64,000 bases of DNA from Nocardia sp. NBC_00565 (GTDB lineage Bacteria > Actinomycetota > Actinomycetes > Mycobacteriales > Mycobacteriaceae). Within the stretch, counting starts at the first letter, position 1; each line of letters begins with the position of its first letter. The stretch lies in the NCBI RefSeq assembly GCF_036345915.1, contig NZ_CP107785.1, positions 7,316,001 to 7,380,000 on the forward strand, written 5' to 3'. The notes beneath the pieces were generated by a model. The model searched no databases and was not told the origin of the DNA. It was given only the letters and a program-made list of their open reading frames with translations. The translations under genes and the position numbers were made by a program. This document shows, in pieces, positions 16,523-23,933 of this stretch.

Positions 16523-17955
16523 TTGCGTTGCACCGCCTTCGAATACAAATCCAGCAATCGCTGGTCCGGGTCGTAGCGCTTCTTCAATTCGGTGTAGATC
16601 TCGCCGCCGTAAAGGGCGGCGAATTCATCTTTGCCGTAATACGAATCCGAGTACAGAGACTTATGGCCGTCGAACTCGGTCACCGTCTGCTCGATCGCGC
16701 GGTTGGCCTTGCCATCCTGCTGACCTGCGGCAGTGGGGACGGCGGACCAGAATCCGACGTTGACGTAGGTCCGATTCGGCTCCAGCGGGTACAGCGGCCA
16801 CGGGCGTCCATTGGTTTCGGTATCCGACTCACGCAGCCGCAGCGGGCACAACCAGATCGGCTCGATCGGAATCTCGCGCAGGAACCATTCGACGAAGTCC
16901 GCGGTCCGCTCGACCGGCACCTCGATGTCCTGCACCACCCGCTCGCGCGGCTGGTTGCCCTGGCGAGCCTCCAGCTTGTCGCCGATGTGGTACTTGTGAT
17001 CCAGTGCGATGAGTTTCCAGTAGAAGCTGCTGCGGCGGTAGCGCTTCGGCCAGAATCGGCGGATCTTCGGGTTCTGGGTGCCGAAGGCGCGCGAGCACCA
17101 GAACCAGTCGGTGTCCCAGCGCCAGAGGTAGTCGTGGATGGTCAGCCGATCACGCTTGGGTTGCGCGGAGTCGTGCTGGATGGACCGGTAGTAGATGTCC
17201 ATGCCGGTGTAGTCGCTGACCGGGCCCGGCTCGTCGGTCTGGCGGCCCAGCGTCAGGTAGCTCTCCTCGGCAGTGAAGACCACGCCGTCGAGGTAGTCGA
17301 CGCGCTCACCGTCGTAGGTCTTGTCCGTGACGATCCGCGCGAGCGTCGACTCCAACTCACGCAGGTCATGGAACCGGACGTGACGCAGCGCGACGTAGGG
17401 CTGCACGGTCTCGAGTTCGATCTTCAGGCGGACCGAGTAGCCGAGGGTGCCGTAGGAGTTCGGGAAGCCGTGGAACAGATCCGCGTTCTCGCCATCCGGT
17501 GTCGCGGTGATGATCTCACCCGCGCCGGTCAGCACATCCATCTCCAGGACCGATTCGTGCGGCAGGCCGTTGCGGAACGAGGTCGACTCGATGCCGAGGC
17601 CGGTGACCGCGCCGCCGAGGGTGATCGTCTTGAGCTGCGGCACCACCAGCGGGGCCAGTCCGTAGGGCAGGGTGGCGGCGACCAGATCCTCGTAGGTGGT
17701 CATCCCGGCCACGTCCGCGGTCTTGGCTTCGGCGTCTACGGTGATGACCTCGGCCAGACCGGAAACGTCCAAGCCGGGGGCGGTGCTCTCGGCCCTGGCC
17801 CGGAACAGATTCGAGGTCTTCTTGGCCAGCCGGACGTTGGCGTCCCCGGGTATCGCGCGGTAACTCGCCAACAGCCGGTCCACCCCGGCTCGATGCGCGG
17901 CGAACCCTGATTCGTGTGCGGCCGATGCGTGTCCGGCCTTCCCCAACAGACTCAC
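16519..17955 (-). CDS. tmsA: FAD-binding oxidoreductase, 10-methylene fatty acyl reductase (TmsA/BfaA-like)
   Basis: About 478 residues of the FAD-linked oxidase (PCMH-type, FAD_binding_4) fold. The FAD segment runs from DVAGMTTYEDLVAATLPYGL through TITLGGAVTGLGIESTSFRN, typical of this family. A GTG at 17955 is chosen because the ribosome site GAGGA lies 6 bases upstream; a GTG two codons earlier would touch that site. In 10-methyl-stearic-acid synthesis this type of protein reduces the methylene intermediate formed by the coupled methyltransferase. The third gene of some tms loci (tmsC) is not present next to it. Confidence 0.82.
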   Translation of the reverse strand: MSLLGKAGHASAAHESGFAAHRAGVDRLLASYRAIPGDANVRLAKKTSNLFRARAESTAPGLDVSGLAEVITVDAEAKTADVAGMTTYEDLVAATLPYGLAPLVVPQLKTITLGGAVTGLGIESTSFRNGLPHESVLEMDVLTGAGEIITATPDGENADLFHGFPNSYGTLGYSVRLKIELETVQPYVALRHVRFHDLRELESTLARIVTDKTYDGERVDYLDGVVFTAEESYLTLGRQTDEPGPVSDYTGMDIYYRSIQHDSAQPKRDRLTIHDYLWRWDTDWFWCSRAFGTQNPKIRRFWPKRYRRSSFYWKLIALDHKYHIGDKLEARQGNQPRERVVQDIEVPVERTADFVEWFLREIPIEPIWLCPLRLRESDTETNGRPWPLYPLEPNRTYVNVGFWSAVPTAAGQQDGKANRAIEQTVTEFDGHKSLYSDSYYGKDEFAALYGGEIYTELKKRYDPDQRLLDLYSKAVQRK

Positions 17956-18289
17956 TGGCACTCCTCGACGCTAGTACGCACCGGTCCGCCGAGCCACTTC
18001 GAGGCCGACGACGAGGGATAAATATCACGGATCTGTTGCATCGGGAATACCCAGGACTCGCCGTGTCAGTCCAGCGGTGATCCGGGCCGTGTCGGGTTCC
18101 GGCTTCGCGCGTTGTATTGCATGGATCCCCTCCGGCGCAATCTGATCGGAGCCTAACAGTGCGGACCGGTCGGCGCGCGGTGATCAACATCGCGACGCGC
18201 AACTGCGACCTGAACGTCACCGAGCCGCGTGGACAGGGCAGGATAGGGGAAACCGCGGGGAGCGGAGCGACCAGGACAAGGAGCTCATT
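17956..18289. other. Divergent intergenic region, tmsA / SRPBCC gene
   Basis: 334 bp with no convincing ORF. It must hold the promoters of the tmsAB unit (minus) and the SRPBCC gene (plus). An AT-rich patch near 18018-18030 (GATAAATATCA) is the best candidate for promoter elements. No strong palindrome was found. Confidence 0.5.
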
Positions 18290-18724
18290 GTGGGACAGGT
18301 CAGCGCCAGCAGTTCGATCGCCGTCACGGCGGATCCGCAGCGCGCACTGGAGGCCATCGCGGATTACGAGACGGTGCGTCCGCGCATCCTCTCCGCGCAC
18401 TACCGCGACTACAAGGTGATCGAGGGCGGCAAGGGTGCGGGCACGGTCGCCGAATGGACCCTGCAGGCCACCGAGAAGCGTTCCCGCAATGTGCATGCGG
18501 TCGTCTCGGTATCGGATTCCATCGTGACCGAACGTGATTCGAATTCGACGCTGGTGAACACCTGGACGGTGACGCCGGACGGTGCGGGTTCGCAGGTCAC
18601 GCTGCGCACCTCGTGGCAGGGCGCGGGCGGTGTCGCCGGCATCTTCGAGGGGATCTTCGCACCGTTGGGGCTGAAGAAGATTCAGGCCGAGGTGCTGGCG
18701 AATCTGCAGCGCGAACTGTCCTGA
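18290..18724 (+). CDS. SRPBCC (START/polyketide cyclase-like) family protein
   Basis: 144 residues with the helix-grip pattern of the SRPBCC superfamily: an N-terminal strand (QVSASSSIAVTADP), a helix (RALEAIADYETVRPRIL) and a long C-terminal helix (FAPLGLKKIQAEVLANLQRE). GTG start with AGGAG 8 bases upstream. It corresponds by position and type to Rv3718c, next to the tms pair in mycobacteria. SRPBCC proteins bind hydrophobic ligands; a role with the methylated lipids is possible but unproven. A strong terminator follows. Confidence 0.85.
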   Translation: MGQVSASSSIAVTADPQRALEAIADYETVRPRILSAHYRDYKVIEGGKGAGTVAEWTLQATEKRSRNVHAVVSVSDSIVTERDSNSTLVNTWTVTPDGAGSQVTLRTSWQGAGGVAGIFEGIFAPLGLKKIQAEVLANLQRELS

Positions 18725-18732
18725 GGCAGATG

Positions 18733-18760
18733 AAAAGGCCCGGTACCTACCGGGCCTTTT
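18733..18760. terminator. Bidirectional intrinsic terminator
   Basis: Perfect 13-bp arms AAAAGGCCCGGTA / TACCGGGCCTTTT around a two-base loop, giving U-rich tails on both strands. It lies between the SRPBCC gene (plus) and the VOC gene (minus). Confidence 0.9.
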
Positions 18761-18765
18761 CGATT

Positions 18766-19116
18766 TCAGCCGGCGGCGATATCGAAGAGGTTGCCCTCCG
18801 GATCGGCCAGCGTCGTCCACTGTGCGCCGTACTCGTCGAAGTCGCCGATGCGCTTGGCGCCCAACCCGATCGCGCGATCGATCGATGCGCGCGCGTCGTC
18901 CGCCTTGAAGTCCAGGTGGATCACGTTCTTGCCGGGAGTCTTGTCCGGCACCTGGATGAACATCAGCGCCGGTGCGAGCCCGGCGCCCATCCCGACCGAG
19001 GCGAACTCCGGACTCGCGTCGGCATCGAGCGGCCGCTCCAGCAGCTCCGACCAGAAGCCGGCGAGCCTCCCGGCGTCGTCGCAGTCGAACACGACATGTT
19101 CGAGGGTGAGTGTCAT
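18766..19116 (-). CDS. VOC (glyoxalase/bleomycin-resistance fold) family protein
   Basis: 116 residues starting MTLTLEHVVFDCDD. The two betaalphabetabetabeta halves of the vicinal-oxygen-chelate fold are visible, with metal-ligand-like residues in LEHVVFD, VIHLDFKADD and the C-terminal WTTLADPEGNLFDIA. The longer upstream reading frame overlaps the regulator gene and is not used. It lies 16 bp after the MerR gene in the same direction, so it is a likely target of that regulator. Substrate unknown; an antibiotic-binding or lyase role are both possible. Confidence 0.85.
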   Translation of the reverse strand: MTLTLEHVVFDCDDAGRLAGFWSELLERPLDADASPEFASVGMGAGLAPALMFIQVPDKTPGKNVIHLDFKADDARASIDRAIGLGAKRIGDFDEYGAQWTTLADPEGNLFDIAAG

Positions 19117-19132
19117 GGTGGTACTCCTGTTC

Positions 19133-19951
19133 TTATAGCCGACCGATGGGCCAGCAGACTTCGGTGATGTACTGGCTCGGGTCATCGGTATCGCTCGGGG
19201 AGGTCGAATACAGCTCCCGAACCGGTTCGGGCAGTGCGGTGTCGTGTTCGGCGACATGGCTGCCCAGCGCGCCGTAGGTACGGTCGAAGTCGTCGAACGG
19301 GCCGCTGTGCACGGCGATCACGAAGCGGCGGGCCGGTAGTTCGATGATCGCCACACCCGCGGGGAGTTCGAGGTCGAGCACGGCGGTCGGGATCGGCACG
19401 AAGGCCACCACCTCGCCTTCGTCGTTTTCAAAGAACTCCATCGAGTAGGTGGCTCCCGCTATACCGGCGGGCTCGATATGCGCGGTAGCGAGCGTCTCGT
19501 ACAGCAGCCTGTACGACTCGTCACACCAGGCGCCCAGCCGCTCCCGGCTGACCAGATCGGTGACCGCCAAGGCCGGAAACGCAGGCACCGAACGGTATTC
19601 GACCGCGATCGGCGCGGACGGCGTGAGCAGCGATCGCAGTGAGGCGACCACCGCCTGGGTGCGTTGCAGTTCGGCCTCCATGCGCTCGAGATGCGCGCGG
19701 ATCGTGGCGTTGCGGGTGTCCTCGTCCGGTGCCATCAGCATCGACTTGATCTCGGGCAGCGGCATATCCAGCCCGCGCAACCGCCGGATCAGATGCGCCT
19801 GCGGCACCTGATCGACGGAGTAGCGCCGGTAGCCGGACCCGGCGTCGATCGCGGCGGGTTCGAGCAGTTCGATGTCGTGGTAGTACCGGAGCGTCTTCAC
19901 GCTGAGATAGGTCAGCCTGGCGAACTCCCCGATGGAGACGGTCGCTGTCAT
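19133..19951 (-). CDS. MerR family transcriptional regulator with GyrI-like ligand domain
   Basis: 272 residues. The N-terminal winged helix (VSIGEFARLTYLSVKTLRYY) and the LRGLDMPLPEIKSML segment are classic MerR; a coiled-coil linker follows, then a GyrI-like/effector-binding domain as in BmrR-type multidrug sensors. The ATG at 19951 is preferred because the MerR-type promoter places transcription start at or within a base or two of it, making the mRNA leaderless. First gene of an operon with the VOC gene and probably autoregulated. Confidence 0.9.
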   Translation of the reverse strand: MTATVSIGEFARLTYLSVKTLRYYHDIELLEPAAIDAGSGYRRYSVDQVPQAHLIRRLRGLDMPLPEIKSMLMAPDEDTRNATIRAHLERMEAELQRTQAVVASLRSLLTPSAPIAVEYRSVPAFPALAVTDLVSRERLGAWCDESYRLLYETLATAHIEPAGIAGATYSMEFFENDEGEVVAFVPIPTAVLDLELPAGVAIIELPARRFVIAVHSGPFDDFDRTYGALGSHVAEHDTALPEPVRELYSTSPSDTDDPSQYITEVCWPIGRL

Positions 19952-19957
19952 ATGCAC

Positions 19958-19988
19958 AGCGAACACCCTCCAGTGCGGGGAGGGTCAA
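19958..19988 (-). promoter_or_regulatory. MerR-type promoter/operator
   Basis: On the minus strand: -35 TTGACC (19983-19988), a 19-bp spacer holding the inverted repeat ACCCTCC / GGAGGGT (19965-19971 and 19979-19985), and -10 TTCGCT (19958-19963). The over-long 19-bp spacing with a palindrome between the two hexamers is the hallmark of promoters activated by MerR proteins. Only 6 bases separate the -10 element from the regulator's ATG. Confidence 0.8.
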
Positions 19989-19995
19989 GAATGGG

Positions 19996-20568
19996 CTAGT
20001 TGGTCAGCGCGAAGGTCACCAACAACATGGTCTCCGCAGCGGTATCGCGCCACCACGAGTAACCGAACCAGACGCCGGGGGTGATCTCTCGAATTTCATC
20101 GTAGATCTGCGGGATCGGGGACGGGGCGTAGTTCAGTACCCAGGTCGGACCGCCGTCGAGAATCGCGGGTGCGGTGTAGACGTCGGCGGGCAGCGCCTCG
20201 ATACCGGCGGGGGTCAGACGGTTCATCAGACGGCCGCCGTCGGGGCCGGTGTAAAAGGTTTTGCCGATCCACGCCACAGGAGCCCAGGTCTGCGTGGCCA
20301 CCGGACGGATGACCCAGCCGTTTGTCACGCCCATCGGGACGGCGCCGCGCGGTGCATCGTGGAAGATCGCATCCTGCTGCTCGGCGGAGCAGCGAAACCG
20401 CAGCGAATCGATCGTTGCCGCTCGATTGCCGGGGTCCAGATAGCAGCCCGACCCGTAATCGGATACGTCAGCGCCGGAATCTGCCGCTGCTGCTGAAGCC
20501 GTCAATATCGTGGTGAAACTCAACGATGTCGCGAGAATTCCGAATATCAGTGTGCGGTGTGCGTTCAT
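19996..20568 (-). CDS. Secreted protein of unknown function, paralogue A
   Basis: 190 residues with a Sec signal peptide ending near residue 29 (SASAAAADSG-like, cleavage around ASAAA). The mature part has two conserved cysteines (GSGCYLDPG, RFRCSAEQQ) that could pair, and ends in WFGYSWWRDTAAETMLLVTF. About half of the mature residues are shared with the next gene upstream, so the two are tandem duplicates. GGAG lies 5 bases before the ATG. No named family recognised; probably an exported small domain protein. Confidence 0.75.
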   Translation of the reverse strand: MNAHRTLIFGILATSLSFTTILTASAAAADSGADVSDYGSGCYLDPGNRAATIDSLRFRCSAEQQDAIFHDAPRGAVPMGVTNGWVIRPVATQTWAPVAWIGKTFYTGPDGGRLMNRLTPAGIEALPADVYTAPAILDGGPTWVLNYAPSPIPQIYDEIREITPGVWFGYSWWRDTAAETMLLVTFALTN

Positions 20569-20677
20569 GCTGTCTCCAGAATTGCTGAACGGCTGCCCGA
20601 CCTATTGTTCGATAGTAGGTCGGGCACGTCGGCGTTCCTGGAACGGCAATCAATCCGTTACCCGCGCAGGTGCGATG

Positions 20678-21310
20678 TCAGGGGTAGGTGAGCGCGAAGG
20701 TCAGCAGCAGCGTGGTCTGGAAGAAACCGCGCCACCACGAGTAGCCGAACCACACCCCGGGCGTGACCTCCCGGATTTCGTCGTAGACCGGCGGGGTCGG
20801 GGACGGGTCGTAGTTCAATACCCAGGTCGGTGCGCCGTCCGTGAGCGCGGGTGCGGCATAGACATTGGCCTTCCAAGCCTCGATGCCCGCACCGGTGATC
20901 CGATTCATCAGGTAGCCGCCGTCGGGGCCGGTGTAGAAGTTTTTGCCGATCCAGAACGGAGGGGCGAGGGCCTCCATCACCGGTGGACGGGTCACCCAGC
21001 CGTTCGTGGTTCCGCGCGGTACGTCGCCGAGGGGGGCATCCCGGAAGATCGCGTCCTGCTGTTCGGCCGAACAGCGCAGACGGAGCGAATCAATCGTCGC
21101 GGCACGGTCTTCGGGGTAGAGCACGCAGCCGCCGCCGTAGTCCGAGACCGCGTCGACAGTGGCGTCCGCAGACGTATCGACAGTGGCGTCCGCAGACGTG
21201 TCGATGCCGGAATCGGCGGCAGCCGTTGGGCTTTGGATGCCCACGACGATGCTGGGAAATCCCAGGGAAAGCACCAGGGTGCTCATGAAAAGTACTCGGT
21301 TCGTGCTCAT
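20678..21310 (-). CDS. Secreted protein of unknown function, paralogue B
   Basis: 210 residues. An N-terminal signal peptide is followed by a short repeat region coding TSADATVD twice, then a domain clearly related to the downstream paralogue (GGGCVLYPEDRAATIDSLRL, RCSAEQQDAIFRDAPLGD, FGYSWWRG). The ATG at 21310 has GGAG 6 bases upstream; the in-frame TTG four codons earlier overlaps that site. Same direction as paralogue A, with a 109-bp gap. The two copies have diverged in the N-terminal spacer and at the C-terminus. Confidence 0.75.
   Translation of the reverse strand: MSTNRVLFMSTLVLSLGFPSIVVGIQSPTAAADSGIDTSADATVDTSADATVDAVSDYGGGCVLYPEDRAATIDSLRLRCSAEQQDAIFRDAPLGDVPRGTTNGWVTRPPVMEALAPPFWIGKNFYTGPDGGYLMNRITGAGIEAWKANVYAAPALTDGAPTWVLNYDPSPTPPVYDEIREVTPGVWFGYSWWRGFFQTTLLLTFALTYP
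21153..21200. repeat. Two 24-bp direct repeats in paralogue B
   Basis: Units 21153-21176 and 21177-21200 differ at one base (the last). They code the TSADATVD spacer just after the signal peptide. Confidence 0.9.
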
Positions 21311-21493
21311 AGCTGTCTCCAACTCGCGACCCCGTCTCCGACCCGCAACTGATCGTAAGTTGATCGTGACCGTCCGGCGCGGCGAACAGTCGATCCGTTA
21401 TGCGTCGGTTGCCTGCGGCCGGGGCTGCGGACGGACCGCGTTTCGCCTGCCCGCTAGGCTGGACCACGACACTTTCCGCAGAGAGGACAAGCC

Positions 21494-21826
21494 GTGCAGC
21501 CCGGTGGTCAGTTCGATATGCAGCAGTTACTCGCCCAGGCGCAGCAGATGCAGCAGGCGGTGATGCAGGCCCAGGCCGAGATCGCGGCAACCGAAGTGGA
21601 GGGTCAGGCCGGTGGTGGCCTGGTCGAGGTGACGATCAAGGCGACCGGCGAGGTCGTCGCGCTGACCATCGACCCGAAGATCGTCGATCCCGACGATGTT
21701 GAAGGGCTGCAGGATCTGGTGATCGGCGCGATCAACGACGCCATGTCCAACGCACAGCACTTGGCTGCCGAGCGACTCGGTCCGCTGGCCGGTGGCGGCT
21801 CGCTGCCCGGCCTGCCCGACTTCTGA
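21494..21826 (+). CDS. ebfC: YbaB/EbfC family nucleoid-associated protein
   Basis: 110 residues, GTG start with GAGAGGA upstream. The N-terminal Gln/Met-rich helix ([20 protein letters not shown]), the central [20 protein letters not shown] strands and the [20 protein letters not shown] helix are diagnostic for YbaB/EbfC. The dimer binds DNA. It is 13 bp upstream of recR, the near-universal ebfC-recR arrangement. Confidence 0.95.
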   Translation: MQPGGQFDMQQLLAQAQQMQQAVMQAQAEIAATEVEGQAGGGLVEVTIKATGEVVALTIDPKIVDPDDVEGLQDLVIGAINDAMSNAQHLAAERLGPLAGGGSLPGLPDF

Positions 21827-21839
21827 TCCGGGGACGTCT

Positions 21840-22448
21840 TTGTACGAGGGCCCGGTCCAGGATCTGATCGACGAGTTGGGCAAATTGCCCGGCGTCGGTC
21901 CGAAGAGCGCGCAGCGCATCGCATTTCATCTGCTCCAGGTGGAGCCGCCGGAAATCGATCGGCTGCAGGCCGCTCTGCAGAAGGTGCGCGACGGTGTGCA
22001 GTTCTGCGTGCTCTGCGGCACCGTCTCGGATAACGAAATGTGCCGCATCTGCTCGGATCCGCGCCGGGACCGCACCATGATCTGTGTGGTCGAGGAGCCC
22101 AAGGACGTGCAGGCCATCGAGCGCACCCGGGAGTTCCGCGGCCGCTACCACGTGCTCGGCGGCGCGCTCGATCCGCTCAGCGGCATCGGACCGGATCAGC
22201 TGCGCATTCGAGAGTTGTTGGCGCGCATCGGCAATCAGGAGGACGGCGTCGATGTCAGCGAGGTGATCATCGCGACCGATCCGAATACCGAGGGCGAGGC
22301 GACGGCCACCTACCTGGTGCGGATGCTGCGGGATTTCCCGGGCTTGTCGGTGACGCGATTGGCTTCCGGACTGCCGATGGGCGGCGATCTCGAATTCGCC
22401 GACGAGCTCACGCTGGGGCGCGCGCTCTCGGGTCGGCGGGCGTTGTAG
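21840..22448 (+). CDS. recR: Recombination mediator protein RecR
   Basis: 202 residues from a TTG start ([20 protein letters not shown]). An upstream in-frame start would run back into ebfC and is rejected on length; RecR is normally about 200 residues. Visible parts: helix-hairpin-helix ([17 protein letters not shown]), Cys4 zinc finger (FCVLCG and MCRIC), Toprim domain ([17 protein letters not shown]) and the C-terminal [18 protein letters not shown] segment. It works with RecF/RecO in loading RecA at gaps. Confidence 0.96.
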   Translation: MYEGPVQDLIDELGKLPGVGPKSAQRIAFHLLQVEPPEIDRLQAALQKVRDGVQFCVLCGTVSDNEMCRICSDPRRDRTMICVVEEPKDVQAIERTREFRGRYHVLGGALDPLSGIGPDQLRIRELLARIGNQEDGVDVSEVIIATDPNTEGEATATYLVRMLRDFPGLSVTRLASGLPMGGDLEFADELTLGRALSGRRAL

Positions 22449-22491
22449 ATCGGGGGTTGCGCCCTGACATGCACGGGTTACTGTGTCGGGG

Positions 22492-23151
22492 ATGAGCATC
22501 GAGTTCTTGCTGACCACGCTCGTCATCGTCGCCACACCCGGGACCGGCGTGCTGTTCACGCTGGCGGCCGGACTGTCCAGGGGGACCAGGGCCAGTGTGA
22601 TCGCGGCCTTCGGCTGCACGCTCGGCATCATTCCGCATATGGTCGCGGCGGTGACCGGACTGGCCGCGCTGCTCAACGCGAGTGCCGTCGCGTTCCAGAC
22701 GTTGAAGTACCTCGGTGTCGCCTATCTGCTGTACATGGCGTGGAATACCTTCCGGGACAAGGGCGCACTCGCCGTGCCGGAGCAGGAGTCCGGACAGCGC
22801 GGTGCGCCCTCGGCGCGGCAGGTGATCACCTCGGCGGTGCTGCTCAATATCCTCAACCCGAAGCTGACGATCTTCTTCTTCGCGTTCCTGCCGCAGTTCG
22901 TGCCGACCCTTTCGAGCGACCCGCAAGCGATCGCAAGCGAAGATGGCGCACCGAATGTGCTGGCGCGCATGCTCGAACTGAGCGGGATCTTCATGGTCGC
23001 CACGTTCCTGGTGTTCGCGATCTACGGTGCGTGTGCGGCCGCCGTACGCGACCAGGTGATCTCGCGACCCGTCGTGGTCACCTGGATGCGCCGGGTCTTC
23101 GGTGCGTCGTTCATCGCCCTGGCCGGCCGCCTGGCCGTGCAGAATCAGTGA
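22492..23151 (+). CDS. LysE family amino-acid/metabolite exporter
   Basis: 219 residues from ATG 22492. Six membrane segments in the LysE/RhtB pattern, with the signature region ATPGTGVLFTLAAGLSRGTR near the N-terminus and LNPKLTIFFFAFLPQF in the middle. Substrate cannot be told. It lies 43 bp after recR on the same strand but is probably unrelated in function. Confidence 0.9.
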   Translation: MSIEFLLTTLVIVATPGTGVLFTLAAGLSRGTRASVIAAFGCTLGIIPHMVAAVTGLAALLNASAVAFQTLKYLGVAYLLYMAWNTFRDKGALAVPEQESGQRGAPSARQVITSAVLLNILNPKLTIFFFAFLPQFVPTLSSDPQAIASEDGAPNVLARMLELSGIFMVATFLVFAIYGACAAAVRDQVISRPVVVTWMRRVFGASFIALAGRLAVQNQ

Positions 23152-23154
23152 CCG

Positions 23155-23799
23155 TCAGAGGGTGATTCGGCTCCACGGCAGCGCCTGCAGCCGGGTGCGG
23201 TCATCGGTGGCCCAATCCCAGATCAGCTCCGCCACGGTCTGTGGGTCGGTGACGGTGATGCCGAAGTGCTTATCCGGGGCGCCGTCTCGATACTCGAGGG
23301 TGAACGTTCCGGATTTGTCGCGATAGGTCTGGATGTAGACCTGCTCGTCCCGTTCGACGACCAGGTACGGATTCGGCGGGGCCAGCTCGGAAACCCACTG
23401 GTCGGCAAGTGCTTTCGTCACGTAGGGGAATTCGCCCGCGCCACCGTGGGTGACCAGTGCCGGTACATGTCCGACCGGGTCGATCAGCCAGGCCAGCTGC
23501 GGATCGTAGACGGCGTAGTTCAGCGGCGTCGCGATCTCGAAGAGCAGGTGCCGGACGAATCCGATCGCGTCGTAGGGACACGGCACGTGCAGCACCGCGC
23601 CGGTCGCCGCGCCGCCGACCGGAACCGTGCTGAGGAAGCCGTCCTGCTCCGGTAACTCGGCATTGCGTCTGTTCAGCTCCGCCGCTATCGCCGCAACCGG
23701 TTCCGACTCGGGTTTGCCCTGCTGAGTGGCCAGATACGCGTCGACCTGCGCGATTGTCGAGGCGACACCGGACGGCAACAAGACGTGGTCGTAACTCAC
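23155..23799 (-). CDS. Hypothetical protein, about 214 aa
   Basis: Soluble acidic protein without a recognised family. A GTG at 23799 is chosen since a TANNNT element (TACGCT) sits 7 bases before it, consistent with leaderless transcription; the frame itself is open a further 11 codons upstream. Conserved-looking stretches are CPYDAIGFVRHLLFEIA and the C-terminal ELIWDWATDDRT. The stop lies 3 bp from the end of the convergent LysE gene, so the two mRNAs nearly meet. Possible role unknown. Confidence 0.62.
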   Translation of the reverse strand: MSYDHVLLPSGVASTIAQVDAYLATQQGKPESEPVAAIAAELNRRNAELPEQDGFLSTVPVGGAATGAVLHVPCPYDAIGFVRHLLFEIATPLNYAVYDPQLAWLIDPVGHVPALVTHGGAGEFPYVTKALADQWVSELAPPNPYLVVERDEQVYIQTYRDKSGTFTLEYRDGAPDKHFGITVTDPQTVAELIWDWATDDRTRLQALPWSRITL

Positions 23800-23863
23800 G
23801 ACTCCCAGCGTACGGTGGCGCAATCCCAGCAAATCCAGCGCAGTCGCGTCCTCGGTCGAGGAT

Positions 23864-23930
23864 CAAGATCAGGTGGAACTGGCGGTGTCGGCTTCTCGGC
23901 CGATCCCGCCAGCAGTTCCACCTGATCTTG
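23864..23930. terminator. Long hairpin terminator after pknK
   Basis: A 67-base inverted repeat with arms starting CAAGATCAGGTGGAACTG and ending CAGTTCCACCTGATCTTG; small internal bulge, six-base loop. It begins 3 bases past the pknK stop on the minus strand. Nearly 30 paired bases make it one of the strongest structures in the window. Confidence 0.85.
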
Positions 23931-23933
23931 GTG

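Noticed and set aside
21792..22448. Longer recR start upstream
   Set aside because: It would run 35 bases into ebfC and add residues foreign to RecR; TTG at 21840 gives the normal length.
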